Assembly: GCA_046050405.1 (NCBI GenBank)
Contig: JBJOPY010000194.1
Coordinates: 1-12,922, forward strand
Reading direction: 5' to 3'
Length of the DNA: 12,922 nt
Source: JADKCL01 sp046050405
Lineage (GTDB): Bacteria; Bacteroidota; Bacteroidia; J057; JADKCL01
The notes below the pieces were generated by a model. It did not search any database, was not told the origin of the DNA, and was given only the letters and a program-made list of their open reading frames with translations. Made by a program: the position numbers and the translations under genes. How positions within the stretch are numbered: the first letter of the stretch is position 1; each line of letters starts with the position of its first letter. Below, piece by piece: positions 7,535 through 12,922 of the stretch.

Positions 7535-7975
7535 ATGGGCATGACCATCCAAGAAATACAGGACGAAATCATCGGTGAATTCGAATATCTGGGTGACTGG
7601 GAGGAGAAGTATGAATACATCATCTCCCTGGGGAGGGAGCTGGCGCCTTACCCTGCGGAGTATCGGGACGAAGGGCACAGGGTGAAGGGCTGCCAGAGCC
7701 AGGTCTGGCTGCACGGCGAAGTCGAGAATGGGAGGATGCATCTCGCGGCGGACAGTGACGCGATGATCCCCAAGGGCTTGGTTTCAATGATCCTGCGCAT
7801 CTTCCAGGACCAGCCAGTCGACGAGATCGCATCCGCAAACCTCTATTTTCTGGACAGGATCGGCCTGGCGAACCACCTGAGCCCGACGCGGTCCAATGGG
7901 CTCGCCTCGATGGTGAAGAAAATCAATGAATTGGCCATCCTGAAGGGTGTAACCGGCCGTCAGCAAGATGAATGA
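7535..7975 (+). CDS. sufE: SufE-like sulfur acceptor protein
   Basis: SufE takes sulfur from the cysteine desulfurase SufS on a conserved cysteine and passes it to the Suf iron-sulfur cluster scaffold in the cytoplasm. The 146 residues fit the family (E. coli SufE 138). The hallmark GCQSQVW is at residues 52-58, with the acceptor at Cys53. DWEEKYEYII (21-30) and the later LSPTRSNGL segment also match known SufE proteins. Met3 (base 7541) is an alternative start; the upstream ATG is kept because neither has a clear Shine-Dalgarno. The gene overlaps the next by 8 bases, implying one transcript. No sufS, sufBCD or other Suf gene is in this window, so its partner must be encoded elsewhere. Confidence 0.93.
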   Translation: MGMTIQEIQDEIIGEFEYLGDWEEKYEYIISLGRELAPYPAEYRDEGHRVKGCQSQVWLHGEVENGRMHLAADSDAMIPKGLVSMILRIFQDQPVDEIASANLYFLDRIGLANHLSPTRSNGLASMVKKINELAILKGVTGRQQDE

Positions 7976-9155
7976 CCGCCAGCTGTTTCTCCGTCATGTC
8001 GCACAGACCTCGCAGGCACCGCTCCTGCTGGAGGTGGCCCGTGCATCGGGGTGTTTCCTCTACACCCCGGATGGCAAGCAGTACCTTGACCTCATTTCAG
8101 GCATCGGGGTCAGCAATGTCGGGCATTGTGCCCCGGAGGTCGTGGCAGCCGTGCAGCAGCAGGCTGCGCAGTACATGCATACCATGGTCTATGGTGAGTT
8201 TGTACTGACACCGCAGGTCGAGCTGGCCGCCTTGCTCGCCCAGCAGCTCGGGCCGGGCCTCGACAATGTCTATTTCGTCAACAGTGGCTCGGAGGCGGTG
8301 GAGGGAGGCCTGAAGCTCGCCAAGAAGGCCACCGGGAGGCAGGAAATCATCGCCTTCCATCACAGCTATCACGGCTCCACCCACGGGGCACTGTCCGTCA
8401 CAGGGGCACCGGTACTGAAGGAAGGCTACGGTCCATTCCTGCCTGGAGTCTCCTTTCATGGATTTGGGACCCAGGCAGCGGTGGATGCGGTATCCCATTC
8501 CACGGCAGCAGTGATCGTGGAGCCCGTCCAGGGGGAGGCTGGCGCTAGGGTGGCGGAGGCAGGGTGGCTGAGGGCACTGCGGGACCGCTGCGATGAGACG
8601 GGGGCGAAGCTGATCTTCGACGAGATTCAAACCGGTTTCGGCCGTACGGGAAACCTGTTTGCCTGGCAGGGCTTCCAAGTTCGGCCAGACATCCTGCTGA
8701 TGGCCAAGGGCATGGGGGGTGGAATGCCGATCGGGGCCTTTGTGGCCTCCCGGGAGGTCATGCAGACCCTGACCCACGACCCTGTCCTAGGACATATCAC
8801 GACCTTTGGGGGGCATCCTGTGAGCTGTGCCGCCTCCCTGGCGGGACTTCGCAAGATCCTTGCTGAAAATCTGGCCGGTGCCGTACCACGCCTGGAGGAG
8901 ATCATCCGGACCGAACTGCAGTCCTCCCGGGGGGTTCTGGAGCTCCGTGGCAAAGGCCTGCTGTACGCGGTGGAGCTGGGCAGCTTCGAGAAGATTCTCG
9001 CGGTCATCGCCAGGGGGCTGGAGAGAGGAGTCTTGACGGATTGGTTCCTGCATTGCAATACGGCGCTCCGCATCGCTCCGCCGCTGGTCATCTCCGAGGA
9101 TGAGCTGCGCAGTGGCCTGCGCATCCTCGCCGACTGCATCGCCGCCGAATCCTAA
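7968..9155 (+). CDS. Class III PLP-dependent aminotransferase (acetylornithine/ornithine type)
   Basis: This is a fold-type I enzyme that moves an amino group from an omega-amino donor to a keto acid such as 2-oxoglutarate, using pyridoxal phosphate. The 395 residues match acetylornithine aminotransferases (about 400). NSGSEA at 105-110 binds phosphate, FHHSYHGST covers 130-138, EPVQGE is at 185-190, and IFDEIQTGFGRTG at 216-228 supplies the cofactor-binding Asp218. The Schiff-base Lys247 lies in MAKGMGGGMPIGA (245-257). Family members differ in substrate (acetylornithine, ornithine, GABA, aspartate-family) and the sequence alone does not decide; no arginine biosynthesis genes flank it. Its ATG lies inside the end of sufE, so the two are probably co-translated. 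Its TAA overlaps the stop of the opposing HsdR-N gene within CTAA at 9152-9155. Confidence 0.92.
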   Translation: MNDRQLFLRHVAQTSQAPLLLEVARASGCFLYTPDGKQYLDLISGIGVSNVGHCAPEVVAAVQQQAAQYMHTMVYGEFVLTPQVELAALLAQQLGPGLDNVYFVNSGSEAVEGGLKLAKKATGRQEIIAFHHSYHGSTHGALSVTGAPVLKEGYGPFLPGVSFHGFGTQAAVDAVSHSTAAVIVEPVQGEAGARVAEAGWLRALRDRCDETGAKLIFDEIQTGFGRTGNLFAWQGFQVRPDILLMAKGMGGGMPIGAFVASREVMQTLTHDPVLGHITTFGGHPVSCAASLAGLRKILAENLAGAVPRLEEIIRTELQSSRGVLELRGKGLLYAVELGSFEKILAVIARGLERGVLTDWFLHCNTALRIAPPLVISEDELRSGLRILADCIAAES

Positions 9156-9640
9156 TGGCCGGGAAACGCCCGTTCGGCCTCCGTGAACCAAGTCATGCCG
9201 CCAGATAGTTCAGGATCGGGCAGTGCCAGGCCCTTCCATCTCCCGTCCGCCATCCGCGCATAGGCGGTCAGTTGATGGCCATTGGTCAGGAGCAGGATCC
9301 GTGCGCTGATGCTGGAGTTGTAGGTGGAGATCTGATGGAGGACTGCGTCATCGATCTGGATGCCCGGTGCCTTGCACTCACAGAGGATGAAGGGCTTCCC
9401 TGCCCTGTCGAACACCAGGAGGTCATACCGCTTTTTCCGTCGGTCGTACTGCAGGCCTTTTTCCAAGCTCATGAGCCCCTTCGGCACACCACAGAAATCC
9501 ATGAGGTAACGGATCAGGCACTGCCGGACTTGTTCCTCGGGGGTCAGTGTCAGCCACTGTCTGCGGATGCCGTCCCATACCGTCGGCCCTGATGGGGTGT
9601 CCCGGGTTTCAAGGGGGAAGCGTGGCAGCGACATTGTCAT
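9152..9640 (-). CDS. Stand-alone HsdR N-terminal (HSDR_N_2-like) nuclease-fold protein
   Basis: The 162 residues look like only the nuclease part of a type I restriction R subunit, with no helicase motor. EEQVRQCLIRYLMDF (residues 35-49) resembles the family's N-terminal helix. Glu60, Asp73 in RYDLLVFD (71-78) and ECK at 88-90 (Glu88, Lys90), followed by Gln103 in LHQISTY, fit a PD-(D/E)xK active site. No hsdM or hsdS gene is nearby. Solo proteins of this kind are common in Bacteroidota genomes, usually annotated as HsdR N-terminal domain proteins of unproven function, so this need not be a restriction system remnant. The ATG at 9640 has a second in-frame ATG two codons later. It converges on the aminotransferase gene, sharing four bases of stop codons. 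Confidence 0.85.
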   Translation of the reverse strand: MTMSLPRFPLETRDTPSGPTVWDGIRRQWLTLTPEEQVRQCLIRYLMDFCGVPKGLMSLEKGLQYDRRKKRYDLLVFDRAGKPFILCECKAPGIQIDDAVLHQISTYNSSISARILLLTNGHQLTAYARMADGRWKGLALPDPELSGGMTWFTEAERAFPGH

Positions 9641-9712
9641 CGTGGCAATTTAGACAAGAATTCGACCCCTTCCAAAAAGGATTCCGGGCCAATGATCCGT
9701 TGATGCTTGATC

Positions 9713-9747
9713 ATTTTGCAAAATAGGATTGTTTATTGCTTAATTTG
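9713..9747 (+). promoter_or_regulatory. Candidate promoter with overlapping palindrome, upstream of the barrel protein
   Basis: TTTG at 9715-9718, a 21-base spacer and TTAATTTG at 9740-9747 (one mismatch from TAnnTTTG) form a plausible Bacteroidota promoter, leaving a leader of about 170 bases before 9922. The -33 TTTG sits inside the perfect 12-bp palindrome ATTTTGCAAAAT (9713-9724). Just upstream, AATGATC (9691-9697) and GATCATT (9709-9715) form a second inverted repeat. The palindrome could be an operator, or chance in AT-rich DNA. The rest of 9748-9921 shows no convincing gene. Confidence 0.35.
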
Positions 9748-9921
9748 CAGCCGCAAGCGGACGAGAGAAGGTACAGCGCATGACGTTGATCCATCTTTTG
9801 AAAACCGCAAGCAATAGAGACCTTGGATGGAAATAAGCGTGTGGAGACCAGCGACCACCCAAAAAAACGGGGCGTTATCGAAAAGCCAAATGAGTAGAGC
9901 ACTTTATTCAAAGATCAAAAA

Positions 9922-10422
9922 ATGAAGCAATTATTCGTTACAGCTATTTTTCTTGCCTTGGTGACGGCCACATTTGCACAATGCCCGATCAACAAGGGGC
10001 AAGCACAGCTCAATGCAGGTGTGGGCCTGTCTTCATGGGGTATTCCCGTCTATGTGGGGCTGGACTATGGAATCCACAAGGACATTACGATCGGCGGGGA
10101 GGCTTCCTTCCGTTCCTACCACGACGATTGGAGAGGAACCAGGTACAACCATTCGGTGATCGGCATCGCAGGAAACGGAAACTATCATTTTAACAGCCTC
10201 CTGGGCATTCCTACCAACTGGGACTTTTATGCAGGGTTGAACATTGGTTTCTACTACTGGAATTCTCCAGCCAATTATGGCGGTACGCGTTCCTCTGGCC
10301 TAGGCCTGGGAGCCCAGGTCGGTGGACGCTACTATTTCTCGGATAAGTTTGGAATCAACCTCGAATTTGGAGGCGGCAATGCCTTCTCCGGTGGAAAGTT
10401 TGGCATCTCGCTCAAACTGTAG
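9922..10422 (+). CDS. Small outer-membrane beta-barrel protein with signal peptide
   Basis: The 166-residue precursor has a clear Sec signal: Lys2, a hydrophobic stretch through about residue 16, and ATFA-Q, giving predicted cleavage after Ala19. The mature part alternates hydrophobic and polar residues with many Gly, Tyr and Phe. It contains recurrent strand-like segments such as IPVYVGLDYGI, WDFYAGLNIGFYYW, LGLGAQVGGRYYF and FGINLEFGGG. This pattern suggests an eight-stranded barrel of the OmpA/Opa-like or porin-family beta-barrel type, placed in the outer membrane. It ends in ISLKL rather than the aromatic residue typical of many barrels. The nearest substrate or partner is unknown; such proteins may be structural or surface-exposed. 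It stands alone between an upstream promoter candidate and a strong terminator, so it is probably monocistronic. Confidence 0.8.
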   Translation: MKQLFVTAIFLALVTATFAQCPINKGQAQLNAGVGLSSWGIPVYVGLDYGIHKDITIGGEASFRSYHDDWRGTRYNHSVIGIAGNGNYHFNSLLGIPTNWDFYAGLNIGFYYWNSPANYGGTRSSGLGLGAQVGGRYYFSDKFGINLEFGGGNAFSGGKFGISLKL

Positions 10423-10445
10423 CCCTGGGTAGCCTACCGTCAGGG
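10423..10445 (+). other. Small hairpin directly after the barrel gene stop
   Basis: CCCTG-GGTA-gcc-TACC-gt-CAGGG forms an imperfect stem with a two-base bulge, beginning at the base after the TAG. It may protect the transcript's 3' end or help termination together with the larger hairpin that follows. Confidence 0.45.
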
Positions 10446-10452
10446 AACCCCT

Positions 10453-10510
10453 CACGATCGCAACAAGGATCCGCGCCAAGGAGCGCGTCCCTGTTGCGAT
10501 CGTGTTTTTT
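10453..10510 (+). terminator. Strong Rho-independent terminator
   Basis: CACGATCGCAACA (10453-10465) pairs perfectly over 13 bases with TGTTGCGATCGTG (10492-10504). The stem continues inward through GGA and CGCGC pairing with GCGCG and TCC around a short loop, and is followed by six Ts at 10505-10510. It lies 30 bases past the stop of the barrel-protein gene. The opposite strand has no T-run, so it acts on plus-strand transcripts only. Confidence 0.92.
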
Positions 10511-10823
10511 GGGCTTCTCAGCGCGCCTAGCTTTCAGGACAGGGATTCGTTCCTCGGGATGGCTGCACCGCTGGCTGGGTTCATTGAAATTGAAACGAGA
10601 GTGCCTCGTGGAAAAAACTGGGAAAGAATCTGGGGTTAGGACACCTGTCCCCTCATACCCTCTCCCCTGAGCCCACTCCGGCCAGGGAGGATGTTCCCAC
10701 ATTCCTCCTGCGGGATAAGCATAAAATCCATGGGATCCAAGCATGCTCTCCGTCGTGCGGGAGCTATCCTTGCATGGCGGGTGAAGAATTCTGGGTGGAC
10801 GAATGTCCTCCGCCAGCGGCACC
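10511..10823. other. Gene-free, hairpin-rich intergenic spacer
   Basis: No convincing gene is seen here; short frames on both strands lack start signals and recognisable content. Several inverted repeats are present. GGAC-acct-GTCC begins near 10638, and CTCCCCTG near 10664 is complementary to CAGGGAG at 10684-10689 plus neighbours with a bulge. GGAGGATGT at 10686-10694 pairs with ACATTCCTCC at 10699-10708 with one bulge and a TCCC loop. It lies downstream of both the barrel gene (already terminated) and the DUF2752 gene on the minus strand, so it may hold that operon's 3' untranslated end. The composition suggests a possible dispersed intergenic repeat. Confidence 0.4.
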
Positions 10824-11162
10824 TCAGGGCAGCGGTCGCAGGGATGACCGGCGGAAGTCTTGGGCCACGAAGTACATCCCGGCCGGCACCAAGAGATAGA
10901 TCAAAGGATTCGTCGCCCATGCAGCCGCAGGATCCAGGTGCACGAGGTGGACAGCGGCTCTTGTCAGGCCGCATCCTGGGCAATGGACACCGAGGACTGC
11001 CGTCCAGAGGCAGGGAATGCAGATGTCAATGCCGGTTGCGGCCAGGAGGAGTGTGGTTCCGAGCATGTAGATCGCCACCAGCGTCAGCAGCAGCCGTCTC
11101 CTGAAATAGGCCAGAAGATTCCAGACCCATCGCTCAGTTCTTGATGGGGTTCCCTTCGGCAT
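10824..11162 (-). CDS. DUF2752 membrane protein
   Basis: The 112-residue protein has two to three hydrophobic segments: about residues 23-43, a partly buried 48-60 and about 84-100. Between them lies the DUF2752 signature CPGCGLTRA at 61-69, preceded by ICIPCLW and followed by a DPAAAWATNP stretch typical of the family. The Cys-x-x-Cys pair (61, 64) may bind metal or be redox active, but the family's function is not known. The ATG lies inside the end of the preceding TM2 gene (29-base overlap in another frame), so it is probably translationally coupled. No later ATG comes before the first hydrophobic segment. It is the last gene of a three-gene membrane operon; TM2 proteins as neighbours are consistent with its assignment. 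Confidence 0.85.
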   Translation of the reverse strand: MPKGTPSRTERWVWNLLAYFRRRLLLTLVAIYMLGTTLLLAATGIDICIPCLWTAVLGVHCPGCGLTRAAVHLVHLDPAAAWATNPLIYLLVPAGMYFVAQDFRRSSLRPLP

Positions 11163-11472
11163 CCTTGAAATTGCCGGTGACGATCAGGATGAAATCAATC
11201 AAAACCCAGATTCCGCAGCCGCCAAACGTCAGCAATTGAACCAGGCCGATGCCGATATGGCCGGTATAGAAGCGGTGAATGCCCAGATAGCCCAAGAACC
11301 AGCACAGGAGGAGAACAATCACCAATTGCGACTTGTTCGGTGTTTGAACCGTGGAATTCGTGCTGTCGCCCATGAAGACGTCGCGTTTCCCCGCTCTGCA
11401 GTTGCTGCAGAGTTGTCCTGGATGGGCTGTAAATCCACCGCATTGAGGACAGGATTCCTTTTCTGAGTTCAT
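11134..11472 (-). CDS. TM2-domain protein with N-terminal zinc ribbon
   Basis: The start chosen is the ATG at 11470-11472 (112 residues); an in-frame TTG two codons earlier is less likely. In that numbering Cys8, Cys11, Cys22 and Cys25 form a CxxC-x10-CxxC zinc ribbon. A linker follows, then a TM2 domain from about residue 48 to 100. Its two transmembrane helices are separated by a short turn, with the signatures LGYLGIHRFYTG and FGGCGIWVLIDFILI. TM2 proteins are small inner-membrane proteins of mostly unknown role. A TM2 protein without the ribbon is encoded 50 bases upstream, and the DUF2752 gene overlaps its end, giving one operon. The zinc ribbon may recruit a protein or nucleic acid partner; that is inference. 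Confidence 0.88.
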   Translation of the reverse strand: MNSEKESCPQCGGFTAHPGQLCSNCRAGKRDVFMGDSTNSTVQTPNKSQLVIVLLLCWFLGYLGIHRFYTGHIGIGLVQLLTFGGCGIWVLIDFILIVTGNFKDAEGNPIKN

Positions 11473-11522
11473 TGTCAATTGACTTTACATTCCAGAGAGG
11501 GGCTTGCCGCCCTCCTTTCAAT

Positions 11523-11738
11523 TTACCTTTCCAACGGACGGCCATCGGCCATCGGCATATTGTCCCCGATGATCATGACCAGGTCATAGATAGTCCAGAT
11601 TCCACAGCCTCCTGCCGTGACCAGCATCAACCACCAGTTGGAGTAACCCATCATGTAGCGATGAATTCCTAACCCTCCAAGGAAAAAACAGATGAGAATC
11701 ATCGAAACCTTGGACTGTACTTGCTTGGGTGCTTCCAT
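11523..11738 (-). CDS. Short TM2-domain membrane protein
   Basis: This 71-residue protein starts at the ATG at 11736-11738; the codon before it is TTG and can be ignored. It is almost only a TM2 domain: a short basic N-terminus, helix one at about residues 10-28 with FFLGGLGIHRYMMGY, and helix two at about 35-57 with GGCGIWTIYDLVMI. A short polar tail ends it. It is a paralogue of the following zinc-ribbon TM2 protein, sharing the GIHR and GGCGIW signatures, so the pair may have arisen by duplication. It is the first gene of the minus-strand operon with the second TM2 gene and DUF2752. Its function is unknown. Confidence 0.88.
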   Translation of the reverse strand: MEAPKQVQSKVSMILICFFLGGLGIHRYMMGYSNWWLMLVTAGGCGIWTIYDLVMIIGDNMPMADGRPLER

Positions 11739-11741
11739 CAA

Positions 11742-12721
11742 TTTTATATGTTATTCATCATTGAATGCCTACTCTTTGCGTTTTTCGGCTTCCCCGTATC
11801 ATGCCCCAATATAGGCACAATTTCCGACTTGCAAAAAGGATTGTAAGCCTAATATTCCAAAGCGACGCTTGCTTCACCCAATACACCCTCACAAAGGCCT
11901 CATTGCCGTTCGTTTCGCTTTCCGTAGCAGAGCTAATCCACCTGGGCTCAATTGCTTCGTTTGGATCCGCCAAAAGGGTTCTCAACCACCATTGTTTCCA
12001 GACGTCCGCCGACCATGCAAGGGTAATCGACAATTTCATCCGGGAAACCAATGCCGGAATTCATGAACGGCTATTGAATTCACTGATCATTCTCAATTTT
12101 CCGCAAATTCAGGATTCACAACTTGCGGTGGGATGAAGTATGGTAAAAGTCGATCGAGTGCGCGTCCCGGGATCAGTTTAAATTTACAGAATGCTCTAAA
12201 AATAGGACTCCTCAGATGTCAGACACCCGAGGAGCACCAAAAACTCTATGAAAACAAAACTCCAAAAAAACACTAAAATCTTCTAAAACGGTATATCAAT
12301 AAAGAACGTCACTCTAACTCTTAAACTCGTCTCCGAGTTGCTACTGTGAGGCAAAGATGGGAGGTCTCAGGGTTTCGGCAAACCCAAATTTCCACCATTC
12401 TTATAAACAATCCATACCAAGGATAATCCATTTACTGCCCTGGATGAATTATTTGGCCATTATCTCAATTCCAAACTTATAAAATCGAGCTCCGGCTCCC
12501 TTCCAAGAAATTTCGACTCGGCCTTGTCGCACGGCGGCTCCCCGTAAGAACATGTCCTGCCGGCATTGGAGCGGTAACCGACATGGACGGCCTGCGCGTC
12601 GGGCAGCGGGGGTCGCACTCCATGCAATACGGGCATGAAAGGCACCAGGGTGTCCGTGCAGGGCGGCAAAGCGTGTGCCTCGCGAGCCGGAATGGCTGTC
12701 ACAGCCTGTACTCCCCTGACG
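11742..12721. other. Long stretch without a convincing gene, AT-rich then GC-rich
   Basis: About 980 bases hold no gene I can defend. From 11758 to 12136 both strands are open: a 123-codon plus-strand frame (ATG 11765 to TGA 12134-12136) and a minus-strand frame of about 97 codons (ending at 11758). Neither has a recognised domain or the G/C-rich third positions of the neighbours. From about 12140 to 12490 the DNA is AT-rich. It contains small hairpins: CTCCTC pairing with GAGGAG near 12209-12235 with a TGTC-a-GACA core inside, AACTCG-tctc-CGAGTT at 12324-12339 and GGGTTT-cggc-AAACCC at 12370-12385. From about 12490 to 12721 the DNA is GC-rich with two open minus-strand frames that could be a gene remnant. 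The drop in G+C and lack of genes suggest an accessory or decayed region. Confidence 0.5.
11806..11835 (-). promoter_or_regulatory. Weak candidate promoter for the TM2 operon
   Basis: On the minus strand TTTG (11835 to 11832) is followed after 18 bases by TATATTGG (11813 to 11806), one mismatch from TAnnTTTG. The predicted leader is about 60 bases. Given the AT-rich context this may be chance. Confidence 0.3.
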
Positions 12722-12922
12722 CAGGGCAAACGCATTAAAAATAGCCACTTGAGAGGCATCCTCATTTGGGTTGCCGAGACGAGGCTTTGTGCTTTGGTGT
12801 CGAATGTCTAGTTTTCCAGGAAAGAGAATTTCACATGGAAAAAGAACACATTGACTCATTGAAACAGTATTTGTCGGAAGTCGAGGATCCGCGCATCAAC
12901 CGGAAGAAGCTCCATTTGCCCG
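12722..12922 (+). mobile_element. Probable left end of an ISAs1-family insertion sequence (partial)
   Basis: An ISAs1-like transposase start lies at 12835 and runs off the window. CAGGG at 12722-12726, 113 bases before it, fits the CAGGG termini I remember for ISAs1-family elements, and base composition changes there from GC-rich to mixed. The opposite end and the target duplication are outside the window, so the boundary is tentative; other CAGGG copies occur upstream, for instance near 12659. Confidence 0.45.
12835..12922 (+). CDS. ISAs1-family transposase, N-terminal fragment (cut by the window edge)
   Basis: Only 29 codons are visible, starting MEKEHIDSLKQYL and continuing with VEDPRINRKKLHLP. 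A short helix followed by a DPR motif and a basic RKKLH segment is the usual beginning of ISAs1 (H-repeat type) transposases, where the DPR segment is called the DDE transposase-associated N-terminal domain. The DDE catalytic residues lie beyond the window, so intactness cannot be judged. A purine-rich AGGAAAGAG sits about 8 bases before the ATG as a possible ribosome binding site. The frame is open to the last base. Confidence 0.65.
   Translation, partial: MEKEHIDSLKQYLSEVEDPRINRKKLHLP

Noticed and set aside
9711..9911. 66-codon minus-strand frame before the barrel gene
   Set aside because: Lies in AT-rich promoter DNA, has no recognised content and would be transcribed into the hsdR-N upstream region without clear signals.
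12370..12390. Hairpin GGGTTT-cggc-AAACCC as an intrinsic terminator
   Set aside because: Followed by AAATTTCC rather than a T-run, and no gene precedes it.

Overview
The window looks like chromosome from a high-G+C member of the Bacteroidota, possibly Saprospiria- or Chitinophagia-like. This is an inference. It rests on upstream elements resembling the Bacteroidota promoter (TTTG about 20 bases from TAnnTTTG), starts without clear Shine-Dalgarno sequences, a lone HsdR-N-domain protein, TM2/DUF2752 membrane proteins and a small secreted beta-barrel protein. No rRNA, tRNA or CRISPR array was seen.

Layout. (1) Bases 1-1195, plus strand: the 3' part of a gene for a repeat protein. It has 35-residue tandem units (105 bp each) followed by a C-terminal region of about 200 residues that I do not recognise. 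(2) Bases 1370-6898, minus strand: a fatty acid beta-oxidation operon transcribed fadN-fadA-fadE, the same gene order and protein sizes as Bacillus subtilis fadNAE. FadE makes the enoyl-CoA, FadN hydrates and oxidises it, and FadA cleaves off acetyl-CoA. A 94-codon ORF of unknown function sits just upstream and overlaps the fadN start as ATGA. (3) Bases 7180-7534: a divergent regulatory region with a promoter candidate on each strand and three consecutive inverted repeats. (4) Bases 7535-9155, plus strand: sufE overlapping a class III aminotransferase gene by 8 bp. (5) Bases 9152-9640, minus strand: a stand-alone HsdR N-terminal nuclease-fold protein whose stop codon overlaps that of the aminotransferase gene.

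(6) Bases 9922-10510, plus strand: a secreted outer-membrane beta-barrel protein ending in a strong intrinsic terminator. (7) Bases 10511-10823: a gene-free, hairpin-rich spacer. (8) Bases 10824-11738, minus strand: a compact membrane-protein operon of TM2, zinc-ribbon TM2 and DUF2752. (9) Bases 11742-12721: nearly 1 kb with no convincing gene. It is mostly AT-rich, has ORFs open on both strands and small hairpins, and ends in a GC-rich block. (10) Bases 12722-12922: probable left end of an ISAs1-family insertion sequence, with the first 29 codons of its transposase running off the window.

Most of the content is ordinary metabolism. The least explained parts are the repeat protein at the left edge, the possibly leaderless ORF coupled to fadN, the inverted-repeat cluster before sufE and the accessory-looking right end.
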